From NCBI GenBank assembly GCA_902769255.1, contig CACXOM010000012.1, forward strand, positions 24,161-88,160: DNA of 64,000 nucleotides. The letters run 5' to 3'. This document shows, piece by piece, positions 32,949 to 42,259 of the stretch; positions within the stretch are counted from its first letter, which is position 1; each line of letters opens with the position of its first letter. The DNA comes from Oscillospiraceae bacterium. Its GTDB lineage: Bacteria > Bacillota > Clostridia > Oscillospirales > Acutalibacteraceae. The position numbers were made by a program, and so were the translations under genes. Under the pieces are notes generated by a model. It ran no database searches and had not been told where the DNA came from. It saw only the letters and a list, made by a program, of their open reading frames with translations.

Positions 32949-35309
32949 ATGGATTTAAACAAGTTAAAAAATGATTTAATTAAAAAAGAATTTTCGAGAA
33001 TGAACGAAAGTCAGTTTGAGGCGGTTACAACCGTTTTAGGACCTGTTTTGGTGTTAGCCGGCGCAGGTAGCGGAAAAACCACAGTTTTGGTAAACCGACT
33101 CGCTTATTTAATAAAATACGGCAACGCTTATAAAACTGATTTTGAGCCGGATTTAACCGAAAGCGAAATAGCGCAAATTAATGATTATTTAAACGGCAAA
33201 ACTGAAACAGCACCTGAAATTTTTGCACTTAAAAGAAATGCGCCGAACGCTTGGAACATTCTTGCAATTACATTTACCAACAAGGCGGCAAACGAGCTTA
33301 AAGAACGCCTTGAATCGAGAATTGAAAACGGCGGAAACGAAATTAACGCAGGCACTTTTCACTCAATTTGCGGTAAAATTTTACGAAGATATGCTACTCG
33401 CCTCGGTTACACCTCAAACTACACAATTTACGATACAAACGACCAAAACAAAGTTATAAAAGATTGTCAGAAAAAGTTAAATATTTCCGATAAAATTTTA
33501 TCTTATAAAATTATTCGAAACGAAATAAGTCACGCTAAAGACTCGCTTATAACCCCCGAAGAATACAACGCCGAAACAGGCTCTGATTTTAGAAAAAAAC
33601 AAATAGGCGAGGTTTATTCGCTTTATCAAAAAACGCTAAAATCAAGCGATGCTATGGACTTTGACGATATGATTGCCAATTGCGTTTATCTTTTTGAGCA
33701 AAATGAAGATGCGCTCGAATATTACCGTGAGCGTTTTCGTTATATCGTTGTCGATGAGTATCAAGATACTAACTATGCGCAATATAAATTTGTAAGGCTG
33801 TTAAGCGAAAAGCACAAAAACATTTGCGTTGTAGGCGATGACGACCAGTCGATTTATAAATTTAGAGGGGCTACAATCGAAAACATTTTGAATTTTGAAG
33901 AGCAATATTCCAACGCTCTTACAATTCGTCTTGAACAAAACTACCGTTCTACCGAAAATATTTTGAACGCCGCAAACTCGGTTATCAAAAACAACAAAGG
34001 CAGAAAAGGCAAAAATCTTTGGTCAAAAAACGGCGAGGGCGACAAAATTATCGCTCATACTTCGCTTAATGAAAACGATGAAGCAAAATACATTGCCGAC
34101 AGAATTTTAGAAAATGTTGCAGGCGGAATGAAATTTTCCGACCACGCAATTTTATATCGAATGAACGCTCAGTCAAGCACGCTTGAAAGCGTTTTGGCTC
34201 GTTCGGGTATCGCTTATGCGGTTTACGGCGGACTGAAATTCTATGACAGAAAAGAAGTTAAAGATGTTTTGGCTTATTTGCAGTTTGTGGCAAATCCTAA
34301 TGACGATTTAAGATTGCAACGCATTATCAACGAGCCAAAACGAGGCATTGGCGACACCACAGTAAACAACGCTTTGCAAATTGCGCAAACGCTCGGCGTT
34401 TCGCTTTACGAGGTGTTTAAAGAGGCGGAAAATTATCAAAAATTATCTCGTGCCGCTGCAAAAATCAAACAGTTTTGCGAGTTAATGGACCCAATAATCG
34501 AATCGGTTGAAGAAAAAACTCCTTCGCAAATTTTTGAAGAAATTGTCGAAAAAACAGGCTATGTTCAAGCGTTAAAAGCCGAGGGCGAGGCCGAAGCAGA
34601 CAGGGTTGAAAATGTAAACGAATTGCTTAGCGCAATTAACCATTATGAAGAAGATTCCACCGACCCGAATTTAAATGAATATTTGCAAGAAGTCGCTTTA
34701 ATAACCGACCTTGACTCAATGGACTCTTCGGCTGACAGAGTAATATTAATGACGCTCCACTCTGCAAAAGGTCTTGAATTTCCTGTTGTGTTTTTAGCGG
34801 GAATGGAAGAGGGAATTTTCCCTGGCGCAAGGCTTATGTTCGCCTCTGATGATGAGTTGGAAGAGGAGCGACGCCTTTGCTATGTCGGCATTACAAGGGC
34901 AAAGAAAAAGCTGTTTATAACCAACGCAAAACGCCGAATGTTGTTCGGCAACACCACCGCAAACAAGCCTTCACGCTTTGTTGGCGAAATCGATTTAAAC
35001 TGCGTTGAATTTGAAAAAGAGAAAGATAAGTTTTTGCAAAACGATTATTCTTTCGGCGCATCTTCAGGCGTTTCTTATTATAAAAAACCGCAACAAAAAG
35101 CAAACTCAAACCTTTTTGGCAGACAGCCTGTCAAAAAAACGCCGTCGGTTAATTATTCGGTCGGCGAGAGGGTGAAGCACAAAGTTTTTGGCGAGGGAAT
35201 GATTATTAAAAGCACCAAAATGGGTAACGACACAATGCTTGAAATTGCGTTTGAAAATGTCGGCACCAAAAAAGTTATGGCAAACTTCGCCAAAATCGAA
35301 AAGATATAG
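32949..35309 (+). CDS. pcrA: ATP-dependent DNA helicase PcrA/UvrD
   Basis: 786 residues, SF1A 3'-5' helicase for repair and replication-fork maintenance. Q motif NESQFEAV, Walker A AGAGSGKTT (about 37-45), AITFTNKAA, Walker B VVDEYQDTN, GDDDQSIYKFRGA, QNYRST, LMTLHSAKGLEF and VGITRAKK are all intact. The C-terminal Tudor-like tail YSVGERVKHKVFGEGMI is the RNA-polymerase-interaction type seen in PcrA. There is an insert rich in Glu near residues 60-80. ATG with AAGGAAG upstream, 14 nt after the esterase gene. Confidence 0.95.
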   Translation: MDLNKLKNDLIKKEFSRMNESQFEAVTTVLGPVLVLAGAGSGKTTVLVNRLAYLIKYGNAYKTDFEPDLTESEIAQINDYLNGKTETAPEIFALKRNAPNAWNILAITFTNKAANELKERLESRIENGGNEINAGTFHSICGKILRRYATRLGYTSNYTIYDTNDQNKVIKDCQKKLNISDKILSYKIIRNEISHAKDSLITPEEYNAETGSDFRKKQIGEVYSLYQKTLKSSDAMDFDDMIANCVYLFEQNEDALEYYRERFRYIVVDEYQDTNYAQYKFVRLLSEKHKNICVVGDDDQSIYKFRGATIENILNFEEQYSNALTIRLEQNYRSTENILNAANSVIKNNKGRKGKNLWSKNGEGDKIIAHTSLNENDEAKYIADRILENVAGGMKFSDHAILYRMNAQSSTLESVLARSGIAYAVYGGLKFYDRKEVKDVLAYLQFVANPNDDLRLQRIINEPKRGIGDTTVNNALQIAQTLGVSLYEVFKEAENYQKLSRAAAKIKQFCELMDPIIESVEEKTPSQIFEEIVEKTGYVQALKAEGEAEADRVENVNELLSAINHYEEDSTDPNLNEYLQEVALITDLDSMDSSADRVILMTLHSAKGLEFPVVFLAGMEEGIFPGARLMFASDDELEEERRLCYVGITRAKKKLFITNAKRRMLFGNTTANKPSRFVGEIDLNCVEFEKEKDKFLQNDYSFGASSGVSYYKKPQQKANSNLFGRQPVKKTPSVNYSVGERVKHKVFGEGMIIKSTKMGNDTMLEIAFENVGTKKVMANFAKIEKI

Positions 35310-35327
35310 TTTTTTGCAAAAAAACGC

Positions 35328-35412
35328 TTGACAAATTAGATTTATTCGTTATAATATAGTTAGCCAAAACTAACTATATTTTTTACTTGTTAGTTAGCAT
35401 ATGCTAACTAAC
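35328..35412 (+). promoter_or_regulatory. ABC exporter promoter with two GTTAG-type palindromes
   Basis: TTGACA (35328-35333), 16 nt, TATAAT (35350-35355). Immediately downstream are ATAGTTAG-N6-CTAACTAT (35356-35377) and a perfect 24-bp palindrome with half GTTAGTTAGCAT (35389-35412). Position just after -10 indicates a repressor, of MarR or TetR type by analogy with similar exporters; no regulator gene is adjacent. Confidence 0.8.
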
Positions 35413-35488
35413 TTGAGGTTTAATCTGCAAAACGATTTTTCGTATTGCTTTTAATTTTGATTTATTTTTGTTTTATGAGGTGAAAAAA

Positions 35489-37291
35489 ATGAAAGAAAAA
35501 AAGTCTTCGCCGATTATTCGGCTTATGGCTTATGCACAAGGGTATAAGAAATTAACGATAATAGGGCTAATTTTATCGGCAATTTCAATGATACTCGGAA
35601 TGTTGCCCTACATTTGCATTTGGCTGGTAATTCGTGACTTGGTAAATGTTGCGCCCGACTGGACCAAAGCGAGTGATATTGTAAGTTACGGCTGGTGGGC
35701 ATTTTTGTTTGCGGTTGTCGGAATTTTAGTTTATTTTGCCGCATTAATGTGCACTCACCTTGTGGCATTTCGCACAGCATCAAACATTCGCAAACAAGGT
35801 ATGGCTCATTTAATGAAAACACCGCTCGGCTTTTTTGATAACAACGCTTCGGGCTTTTTGCGAAACAGGCTTGACGGTGCCGCTTCAGAAACCGAAACTC
35901 TGCTCGCTCACAATCTCGCCGATATAACGGGAACTGTTGCAATGTTTATTGTTATGATTGTTTTAATGTTCGTTTTTGATTGGCGAATGGGTTGCGCCTG
36001 CTTGCTTGCAGCGGTTATTTCCGTAGTTGCTATGTTTGCTATGATGGGCGGTAAAAACGCCAAAATGATGATGGAATATCAGTCGGCTCAAGACAACATA
36101 AGCAAAGCGGGAACTGAATATGTCAGAGGCATTCCTGTTGTTAAAGTTTTTCAGCAAACTGTAAATTCCTTTAAAACATTCAAACACGCTGTTGATAAAT
36201 ACAGCGACAAGGCAGAAGAATACACCAACGGTGTTTGTAGCGTTCCGCAGTCTGTCAATCTAACATTCACCGAAGGCGCTTTTGTGTTTTTAATTCCACT
36301 TATTTTGTTTATAGCGCCGAGCGCAATAAAATCGCAAAATTTAGCCGAATTAATAACAAATTTCGCTTTTTATGCCGTATTTTCTGCAATAATTTCTACC
36401 GCTCTTGCAAGAATAATGTTTTTAGCAAGCGGTTCAATGATTGCAAATACCGCACTAAAAAGAATTGATGAAGTGATGAATGCACCGACTCTTGAAGAGG
36501 CAAAAAAACCAAAACAACCGCTTGATAACAGCGTTGAGTTTGAAAATGTTTCGTTTACTTACGAGGGCGCAGGTTATCCTGCACTTAACAACATTTCATT
36601 TAAAATAAAATCAGGGCAAACCGTTGCTTTTGTAGGCCCTTCGGGTGGCGGAAAAACTACCGCCGCAAGCCTTATTCCTCGTTTTTGGGACACAACAAAA
36701 GGCAAGGTTAAAGTCGGCGGTGTTGATGTAAAAGAAATCAATTCAAAAGTTTTAATGGATAATATTGCTTTTGTTTTCCAAAACAATCGACTTTTTAAAA
36801 CATCAATTTTAGAAAATGTTCGTGCCGCAAAACCGAATGCGAGCGAACAAGAAGTTTTAAGTGCTTTAAATGCGGCGCAATGTGATGATATTATCGAAAA
36901 ACTGCCAAACGGCATTCACACCGAAATCGGAACAAAAGGCACTTACCTTTCAGGCGGTGAACTTCAGCGAATTACGCTTGCAAGAGCAATTTTAAAAGAT
37001 GCGCCGATTGTTGTTCTTGATGAAGCGACCGCTTTTGCCGACCCCGAAAACGAAGCGTTAATTCAAAAAGCGTTTGCAAAACTTACAAAAGGCAGAACTG
37101 TAATTATGATAGCGCACCGTTTATCAACCGTTGTCGGTGCAGATAAAATTATTGTACTTGAAAACGGCGAAATTGCCGAAGAGGGTACTCACGAAACGCT
37201 TAAAAATTCAAACGGTCTTTATTCTCGTATGTGGCAAGATTATAATAAGGCAGTTTCGTGGCAAATTAAATCGGAAAGCGAGGCGAAATAA
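35489..37291 (+). CDS. ABC exporter, ATP-binding/permease subunit 1
   Basis: 600 residues from ATG 35489 (GAGGTG 8 nt upstream). It has six membrane helices (about 20-320) and then a nucleotide-binding domain. The NBD has Walker A GPSGGGKTT, Q-loop VFQNNRLF, signature LSGGELQR, Walker B IVVLDEATAF and H-loop AHRLS. It is a multidrug/peptide type half-transporter, expected to pair with the gene that overlaps its end. Regulated by the palindromic operators upstream. Confidence 0.93.
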   Translation: MKEKKSSPIIRLMAYAQGYKKLTIIGLILSAISMILGMLPYICIWLVIRDLVNVAPDWTKASDIVSYGWWAFLFAVVGILVYFAALMCTHLVAFRTASNIRKQGMAHLMKTPLGFFDNNASGFLRNRLDGAASETETLLAHNLADITGTVAMFIVMIVLMFVFDWRMGCACLLAAVISVVAMFAMMGGKNAKMMMEYQSAQDNISKAGTEYVRGIPVVKVFQQTVNSFKTFKHAVDKYSDKAEEYTNGVCSVPQSVNLTFTEGAFVFLIPLILFIAPSAIKSQNLAELITNFAFYAVFSAIISTALARIMFLASGSMIANTALKRIDEVMNAPTLEEAKKPKQPLDNSVEFENVSFTYEGAGYPALNNISFKIKSGQTVAFVGPSGGGKTTAASLIPRFWDTTKGKVKVGGVDVKEINSKVLMDNIAFVFQNNRLFKTSILENVRAAKPNASEQEVLSALNAAQCDDIIEKLPNGIHTEIGTKGTYLSGGELQRITLARAILKDAPIVVLDEATAFADPENEALIQKAFAKLTKGRTVIMIAHRLSTVVGADKIIVLENGEIAEEGTHETLKNSNGLYSRMWQDYNKAVSWQIKSESEAK

Positions 37292-38386
37292 ATGTTTGGC
37301 GAAAAATTCAAAAGAAAATATGCCCTTTCTGATAAAGGCATATCAAATGTAAAAAAAGGCGCTTTTTGGACTGTTATAGTTAATTTAGTCGTTATGAGCG
37401 GAATGGGAATTCTATATTATCTTATGCTTAATCTTATGGACTCTTTAACCAAAGGAACCGCTCTTAACTTCGCTTTGCTTTTCATAATTTCAACTTTGGT
37501 GTTTATCGCCCTTTCGTTTATAACTCACTTGCAACAATATCGTGCAACTTACGGGCTTGTTTACAGAGAGGTTTCGGCAAATCGCCTAATGGAAATTTAC
37601 GACACGCCTTTAGCAAAAGGCGAAAGCAAATTTACTCCAAACGGACACAATGTTGTGTTTGAAAATGTAAGTTTTGCTTATGATAACGAACAGGTTTTAA
37701 AAGATGTTAGTTTTACCGCAAAAGAGGGCGAGGTTACAGCGTTAGTAGGACCTTCGGGTTCGGGCAAAAGCACCTGCGCACGCCTTGCGGCAAGACTTTG
37801 GGATAACGACTTTGGAAAAATCAGCGTAGGCGGTGTTGATATTTCGACAGTCGAGCCTGAAACGCTTTTAAGAGATTATTCAATGGTTTTTCAAGATGTT
37901 ACTCTTTTTGACGACACCGTTTTAGAGAATATTAGGATAGGCAAAAAAACCGCTTCCGATGAAGAGGTTAAAGAGGCGGCAAAAGCAGCAAACTGCGATG
38001 AATTTATCGAAAAATTGCCAAAAGGCTACAACACGCCTATTGGCGAAAACGGCGCAAAACTTTCAGGTGGCGAGCGACAAAGAATTTCAATCGCAAGAGC
38101 GCTTTTAAAAAATGCGCCTATTGTTTTGCTCGATGAAGCGACCGCCTCACTCGACGTTGAAAACGAAACCAAAGTTCAAGGCGCGCTTTCAAAACTGCTT
38201 AAAAATAAAACCGTGCTTGTAATTGCTCACCGAATGAGAACAGTACAAGCGGCAGATAAAATCGTTGTGCTTGAAAACGGCATGGTTGCAGAAGAGGGTA
38301 GCCCAAAAGAACTAATGCAAAAAGAAAACGGAATTTTCAAAAAAATGACAAAACTCCAAACGCAGTCGCAATCGTGGAGCGTATAA
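37292..38386 (+). CDS. ABC exporter subunit 2 with internally deleted membrane domain
   Basis: 364 residues, whereas partners of this type are about 580-600. The N-terminal two helices (about 24-48 and 60-84) run directly from YGLVYREV into SANRLMEIYDTP, the linker that normally follows helix six. About 210 residues with helices 3-6 are missing in frame. The NBD is complete: GPSGSGKST, LSGGERQR, IVLLDEATAS and AHRMR. Either a real deletion allele or an assembly collapse; as read it could not form a normal half-channel. The ATG follows the first subunit's stop codon directly. Confidence 0.88.
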   Translation: MFGEKFKRKYALSDKGISNVKKGAFWTVIVNLVVMSGMGILYYLMLNLMDSLTKGTALNFALLFIISTLVFIALSFITHLQQYRATYGLVYREVSANRLMEIYDTPLAKGESKFTPNGHNVVFENVSFAYDNEQVLKDVSFTAKEGEVTALVGPSGSGKSTCARLAARLWDNDFGKISVGGVDISTVEPETLLRDYSMVFQDVTLFDDTVLENIRIGKKTASDEEVKEAAKAANCDEFIEKLPKGYNTPIGENGAKLSGGERQRISIARALLKNAPIVLLDEATASLDVENETKVQGALSKLLKNKTVLVIAHRMRTVQAADKIVVLENGMVAEEGSPKELMQKENGIFKKMTKLQTQSQSWSV

Positions 38387-38390
38387 AACA

Positions 38391-38421
38391 AAAAGCAGTC
38401 GTTTTAAGCGACTGCTTTTTT
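38391..38421. terminator. Bidirectional terminator after the ABC genes
   Basis: Stem AAAAGCAGTCG/CGACTGCTTTT with a 7-nt loop and flanking A and T runs, shared with the convergent HAD gene. Confidence 0.85.
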
Positions 38422-39057
38422 CTATAAAGGATTTTTTGAATGGTCGTTTATAATTATATCGGCAGGTGTCAAATCCTGTTCGCCCGAATTTTTGTTTTCA
38501 AAGCCAATGCAATACATTCCTGCGCTTTTCGCCGCCAAAACGCCGTTGTGCGAGTCTTCAATAACAGCGCAATTTTCAGGCTTTATTCCTAAATTTTTGG
38601 CGGTAATCAAAAAAATATCAGGAGCCGGCTTGCACCTTTTTATGTTTTCACCCGAAATAATAAATTTGAAATATTTTTCAATATCAAAAAATTTCACCGT
38701 GTCAAAAATAATTTTTTCAGGCGAGCCCGAGGCGAGCGCAAGCGTATATTTTTTTGAAAGCCTTTTTACAAGGTCTACTGCACCACTCACTTGCCTATGC
38801 CCCTCTTTTAAAATTAATTGCTCACGCTTTTCAAGGTCAATTTTGTTCAAAAACTCGGCAGTTTCGGGTATTTTAAAATCTTTAATAATTTGCTCCCAAA
38901 CCACTAAATTTGAATTGCCGGGAAATTTTGAATAATAATCATAATCAAAACTAATATTATAAGGTTTTAGCACCTCTAATTTTGCCAAAAAATTGCGGTA
39001 TTCGCTTTCAATAATAACGCCGTCCATATCAAAAATAACCGCTTTAATTTCTTTCAT
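38422..39057 (-). CDS. HAD-family hydrolase (beta-phosphoglucomutase-like)
   Basis: 211 residues. FDMDGVIIES (nucleophile Asp and acid/base Asp), LASGSPEKII, KPAPDIFL (Lys) and IEDSHNGVLAAKSAGM are the beta-PGM-like HAD signatures. It may be a hexose-phosphate mutase or a sugar-phosphate phosphatase; sequence alone does not decide. ATG start, divergent from htrA. Confidence 0.88.
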   Translation of the reverse strand: MKEIKAVIFDMDGVIIESEYRNFLAKLEVLKPYNISFDYDYYSKFPGNSNLVVWEQIIKDFKIPETAEFLNKIDLEKREQLILKEGHRQVSGAVDLVKRLSKKYTLALASGSPEKIIFDTVKFFDIEKYFKFIISGENIKRCKPAPDIFLITAKNLGIKPENCAVIEDSHNGVLAAKSAGMYCIGFENKNSGEQDLTPADIIINDHSKNPL

Positions 39058-39204
39058 AAAGTCTTCTCCGCTAAAAAAATGTTTTTTACATTATATAATA
39101 ACGATTTTAAAAAATCAATAATTTTAACTTTTTATTCATAATATTTGAAAACTTTTGCAATAAAATTAGTGTATAGTAATAAGCAAATGAAGGAGATGAT
39201 TTTC

Positions 39205-40467
39205 TTGTTTGACGAAAATAATTTTGAAAATAATAACGAAATAAATATTGAAACACAACAAAATAATGAAAATGAATTTGAAAGCGAATATCAGTCTTAT
39301 TCGCCATACAGCGGTTATTATACTCCGCCGACACCGCCGAAAAAACCAAAAAAAGAAAAATCTAAATTTTCTTTTAAAACGATTATTTGCTCTTGTCTTA
39401 TTTGCGCAATTATCTCGGGCGGTGTAAGTTTTGCAACCGTTAAATATTTAGCCGACCAAACCGCTTTTGGCGGCACTTCAACCACAACAATAAATGTTGA
39501 CAAAACTTCAACCAATGCAGTTAGCGCAGTCGCTCAAAAAGCGGTGCCGTCTGTTGTCGGCATAAAGTCAACCTCACCGTCAACCTCATATTCGTGGTTC
39601 GGTCAAAGTGCCAATTCTTCAAGCGAGGGCTCGGGCGTAATTTATTCTTCCGACGGCTATATTGTAACCAATTACCATGTAATAAGCAATGCGGTAAAAA
39701 ACACCTCGCAGGGCAAAATTTCGGTTTACTTATCAGGCGACCCCGACAACGCAATCGACGCCAAAATTATCGGTTATGATGAGGACTATGATTTAGCGGT
39801 TATAAAAATCAACAAAACAGGACTTCAAGCAATAACCTTTGCCGACTCAAACGATGTTGCAGTAGGCGATATGGCGGTTGCAATCGGCAACCCCGCAGGT
39901 CTTGAGTTTATGAGTTCGGTATCTTCGGGCATAATAAGCGGTCTTAACCGCACAATCCAACTCGAAGGCACCGCACAAATGAAACTTTTGCAAACCGATG
40001 CGGCAATCAACCCGGGCAATTCGGGCGGTGCGCTTGTAAATCAAAACGGCGAGTTAATCGGCATTAACTCTTCAAAAATCAGTAGCGAGGAATACGAGGG
40101 AATGGGCTTTGCAATCCCCTCAAACACCGTTAAAAAACAAGTTAGCAACATTATTAATAATAAAGATAAAAAATATGCTTATCTCGGTGTAAAAATCAGC
40201 ACCGACTACACAGCAGAGTCGTTGACATCAATGGGCTACCCTGCAGGTGCAGTAGTTGAAAGCGTTGATGATAATTCGCCTGCAAGCGAGGCCGGAATTC
40301 AGCAATATGATATTATAACAAGTTTTGACGGCGTAACTATTACCGACTACGCCTCATACAACGCCGAAAGACTAAAACACAAAGCAGGCGATAAAGTGGT
40401 AATAAAAGTTTATCGCAACGGCTCAACCCTCTCCGGCACAGTAAAATTAGGCGAATCAAATAATTAA
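39205..40467 (+). CDS. HtrA/DegP-like membrane-anchored serine protease
   Basis: 420 residues from TTG 39205, chosen for the AAGGAG 9 nt upstream; upstream in-frame ATGs overlap that site. Acidic Asn/Glu-rich cytosolic N-terminus, Pro/Lys stretch, one membrane helix (about 58-78), then a trypsin-like domain with triad H158 (TNYHVI), D196 (DYDLAV) and S273 (GNSGGAL). One C-terminal PDZ domain (about 325-415). It degrades or refolds damaged extracytoplasmic proteins. Confidence 0.93.
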   Translation: MFDENNFENNNEINIETQQNNENEFESEYQSYSPYSGYYTPPTPPKKPKKEKSKFSFKTIICSCLICAIISGGVSFATVKYLADQTAFGGTSTTTINVDKTSTNAVSAVAQKAVPSVVGIKSTSPSTSYSWFGQSANSSSEGSGVIYSSDGYIVTNYHVISNAVKNTSQGKISVYLSGDPDNAIDAKIIGYDEDYDLAVIKINKTGLQAITFADSNDVAVGDMAVAIGNPAGLEFMSSVSSGIISGLNRTIQLEGTAQMKLLQTDAAINPGNSGGALVNQNGELIGINSSKISSEEYEGMGFAIPSNTVKKQVSNIINNKDKKYAYLGVKISTDYTAESLTSMGYPAGAVVESVDDNSPASEAGIQQYDIITSFDGVTITDYASYNAERLKHKAGDKVVIKVYRNGSTLSGTVKLGESNN

Positions 40468-40479
40468 AAAAATATTTAA

Positions 40480-40505
40480 GGCGGGGGCTTTGCTCCCGCC
40501 GTTTT
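40480..40505 (+). terminator. Terminator of htrA
   Basis: GC-rich stem GGCGGGGGC/GCTCCCGCC with a T-rich tail. The same stem recurs at 48905-48930, so it is also part of a dispersed repeat. Confidence 0.65.
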
Positions 40506-40513
40506 AATTTTGC

Positions 40514-40813
40514 ACAAACTTTACACCTCATCCGAGTTGCTACGCAACCCACCTTCTCCTCAAGGAGAAGGCTTTTTTAAATTTGTACCATTAATTAAAT
40601 TTTAACAAAACTTTTAGTTTTCCACATCGGGATGCACCGCACGCCATCCCCTACACCGACCCCAAAATTTTATCAAACTATGTAGGGGTCGGATTCCTAT
40701 ACGACCCGCGGCACCGCCCTACAAGGTGTTTTTAATTTTGCTGAAAACAAAAAAGCCTTCCCCTCGAGGGGAAGGTGTCACACGAAGTGTGACGGATGAG
40801 GTGTAAAGTTTGT
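40514..40813. repeat. 300-bp MITE-like element with perfect 20-bp terminal inverted repeats
   Basis: Left end ACAAACTTTACACCTCATCC (40514-40533) is exactly inverted at 40794-40813. Inside are CTTCTCC...GGAGAAGG and CTTCCCC...GGGGAAGG hairpins and a GTAGGGGTCGG segment shared with 61,600-61,720. No ORF. It looks like a non-autonomous element; target duplication not evident. Confidence 0.7.
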
Positions 40814-40815
40814 AC

Positions 40816-40846
40816 AAAAAAACGGAGCGTTTTTGCTCCGTTTTTT
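40816..40846 (-). terminator. Terminator of the M18 peptidase operon
   Basis: Stem AACGGAGC/GCTCCGTT within A and T runs, 13 nt past the peptidase stop in the minus direction. Confidence 0.8.
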
Positions 40847-40858
40847 AAATTTGTATTT

Positions 40859-42244
40859 TTATTTATTAAACGCCATAAACGCTTTATAAGCCATAAACAA
40901 ATCGAGTTTTGAAATTACCTCAAAAGGCGAATGCATCGACAAAACAGGCACGCCAAGGTCCACCGTTTCAACGTCCATATTTGCAATAAACATAGCGACA
41001 GTTCCGCCGCCGCCTGCGTCAACCTTGCCAAGCTCGCCCGTCTGCCAAACAACATTTTCTTTGTTAAGCATTTGCGAAATAAAGCTCATATATTCAGCCG
41101 AAGCGTCCGAAGTACCGCCTTTACCGCGCGCACCGGTATATTTTGTAATAACAACGCCTTTGTTAATAAGCGAAGCGTTGCGTTTTTCAAAAACATCTGC
41201 AAAAGTCGGGTCGAAAGCAGCGTTTACATCAGCCGAAAGGCATTTTGAATTGCGAAGCGCCCTGTAACCGTCAGCGCCTTGCATTTTAGCCAAATCCCAA
41301 ACAAAATTGCGAAGATAATTACTGCGAAGTCCCGTGTTGCCGTCAGAGCCGGTTTCTTCTTTGTCGGTCAAAACCGTAACAACGGTATATTCTGGGTTTT
41401 CAGTATCGAGCGCCGCCATTAAAGCAGGGTAAGCGCACACTCTGTCGTCGTGGCCGTAACCGCCGATAAGCGAACGGTCAAAACCGATATCGCAAGCATC
41501 AAAAGCAGGCACAAATTCAAGCTCTGCCGTTCTAAAATCAGCCTCTTTAAAGCCGTATTTTTCGTTTATAATTTTCATTAAATTAAGTTTTACCGCCTGC
41601 GACTCTTCATCGTTATTAAACGGGCGTGAACCGATTAAAATGTTAAGTTCTTCGCCTTTAATTCCGTCATTAAGCGGTCTTTTGCCTTGCTCTGCGCCAA
41701 GGTGTGGCAACAAATCGGTTATAACAAATTTAGGCTCGCCCTCTTTGTCGCCGAGCGAAATTTCCTTTTTTTCGCCGTTTTCGTTGTAAACCACGCCATA
41801 AAGACAAAGCGGAATTGCCACCCATTGATATTTTCTAATACCGCCGTAATAGTGCGTTTTGAAATAGCCGAGTTCTTCAGCCTCATATAAAGGGTTGGCT
41901 TTTAAATCAATTCGAGGCGAGTCAATATGAGCCGCAACAATTCTAACGCCTTTTTCAACAGGCTGTTTGCCGATAATCGAGAGAATTACCGACTTGTCAC
42001 GCTGGTTATAAAAAACTTTATCGCCGGCTTTATATTGCTTATCGGGAACAAACTCGCAAAATCCTTTTTCCTTTGCAAGCATAATTGCGTTTTTGTTGCA
42101 AAGACGCTCGGTTTTCGAAGCGGTTAAAAAGGTTTTGTAACCGTTTGCAAAAACTTCAATTTCTTTTTCGGCTTTTTCGTCAATTTTAAAATAACCGTTT
42201 CGCTCGTCTAAAAATAACTTATTTTTAAGTTCTTTTGAGTCCAT
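40859..42244 (-). CDS. apeB: M18-family aspartyl aminopeptidase
   Basis: 461 residues, cytosolic zinc aminopeptidase removing N-terminal acidic or other residues from peptides. Metal and catalytic residues appear in AAHIDSPRIDLK (His, Asp), LTDKEETGSDG (Glu pair), GGYGHDDRVCAY (Asp) and LSMHSPFEVIS (His). Its length is normal for the prokaryotic M18 group. ATG with AGAGAGG upstream. It is the last gene of the tepA-ftsK-tsaC-coaE-slt operon. Confidence 0.93.
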   Translation of the reverse strand: MDSKELKNKLFLDERNGYFKIDEKAEKEIEVFANGYKTFLTASKTERLCNKNAIMLAKEKGFCEFVPDKQYKAGDKVFYNQRDKSVILSIIGKQPVEKGVRIVAAHIDSPRIDLKANPLYEAEELGYFKTHYYGGIRKYQWVAIPLCLYGVVYNENGEKKEISLGDKEGEPKFVITDLLPHLGAEQGKRPLNDGIKGEELNILIGSRPFNNDEESQAVKLNLMKIINEKYGFKEADFRTAELEFVPAFDACDIGFDRSLIGGYGHDDRVCAYPALMAALDTENPEYTVVTVLTDKEETGSDGNTGLRSNYLRNFVWDLAKMQGADGYRALRNSKCLSADVNAAFDPTFADVFEKRNASLINKGVVITKYTGARGKGGTSDASAEYMSFISQMLNKENVVWQTGELGKVDAGGGGTVAMFIANMDVETVDLGVPVLSMHSPFEVISKLDLFMAYKAFMAFNK

Positions 42245-42259
42245 AAAAAATACCTCTCT

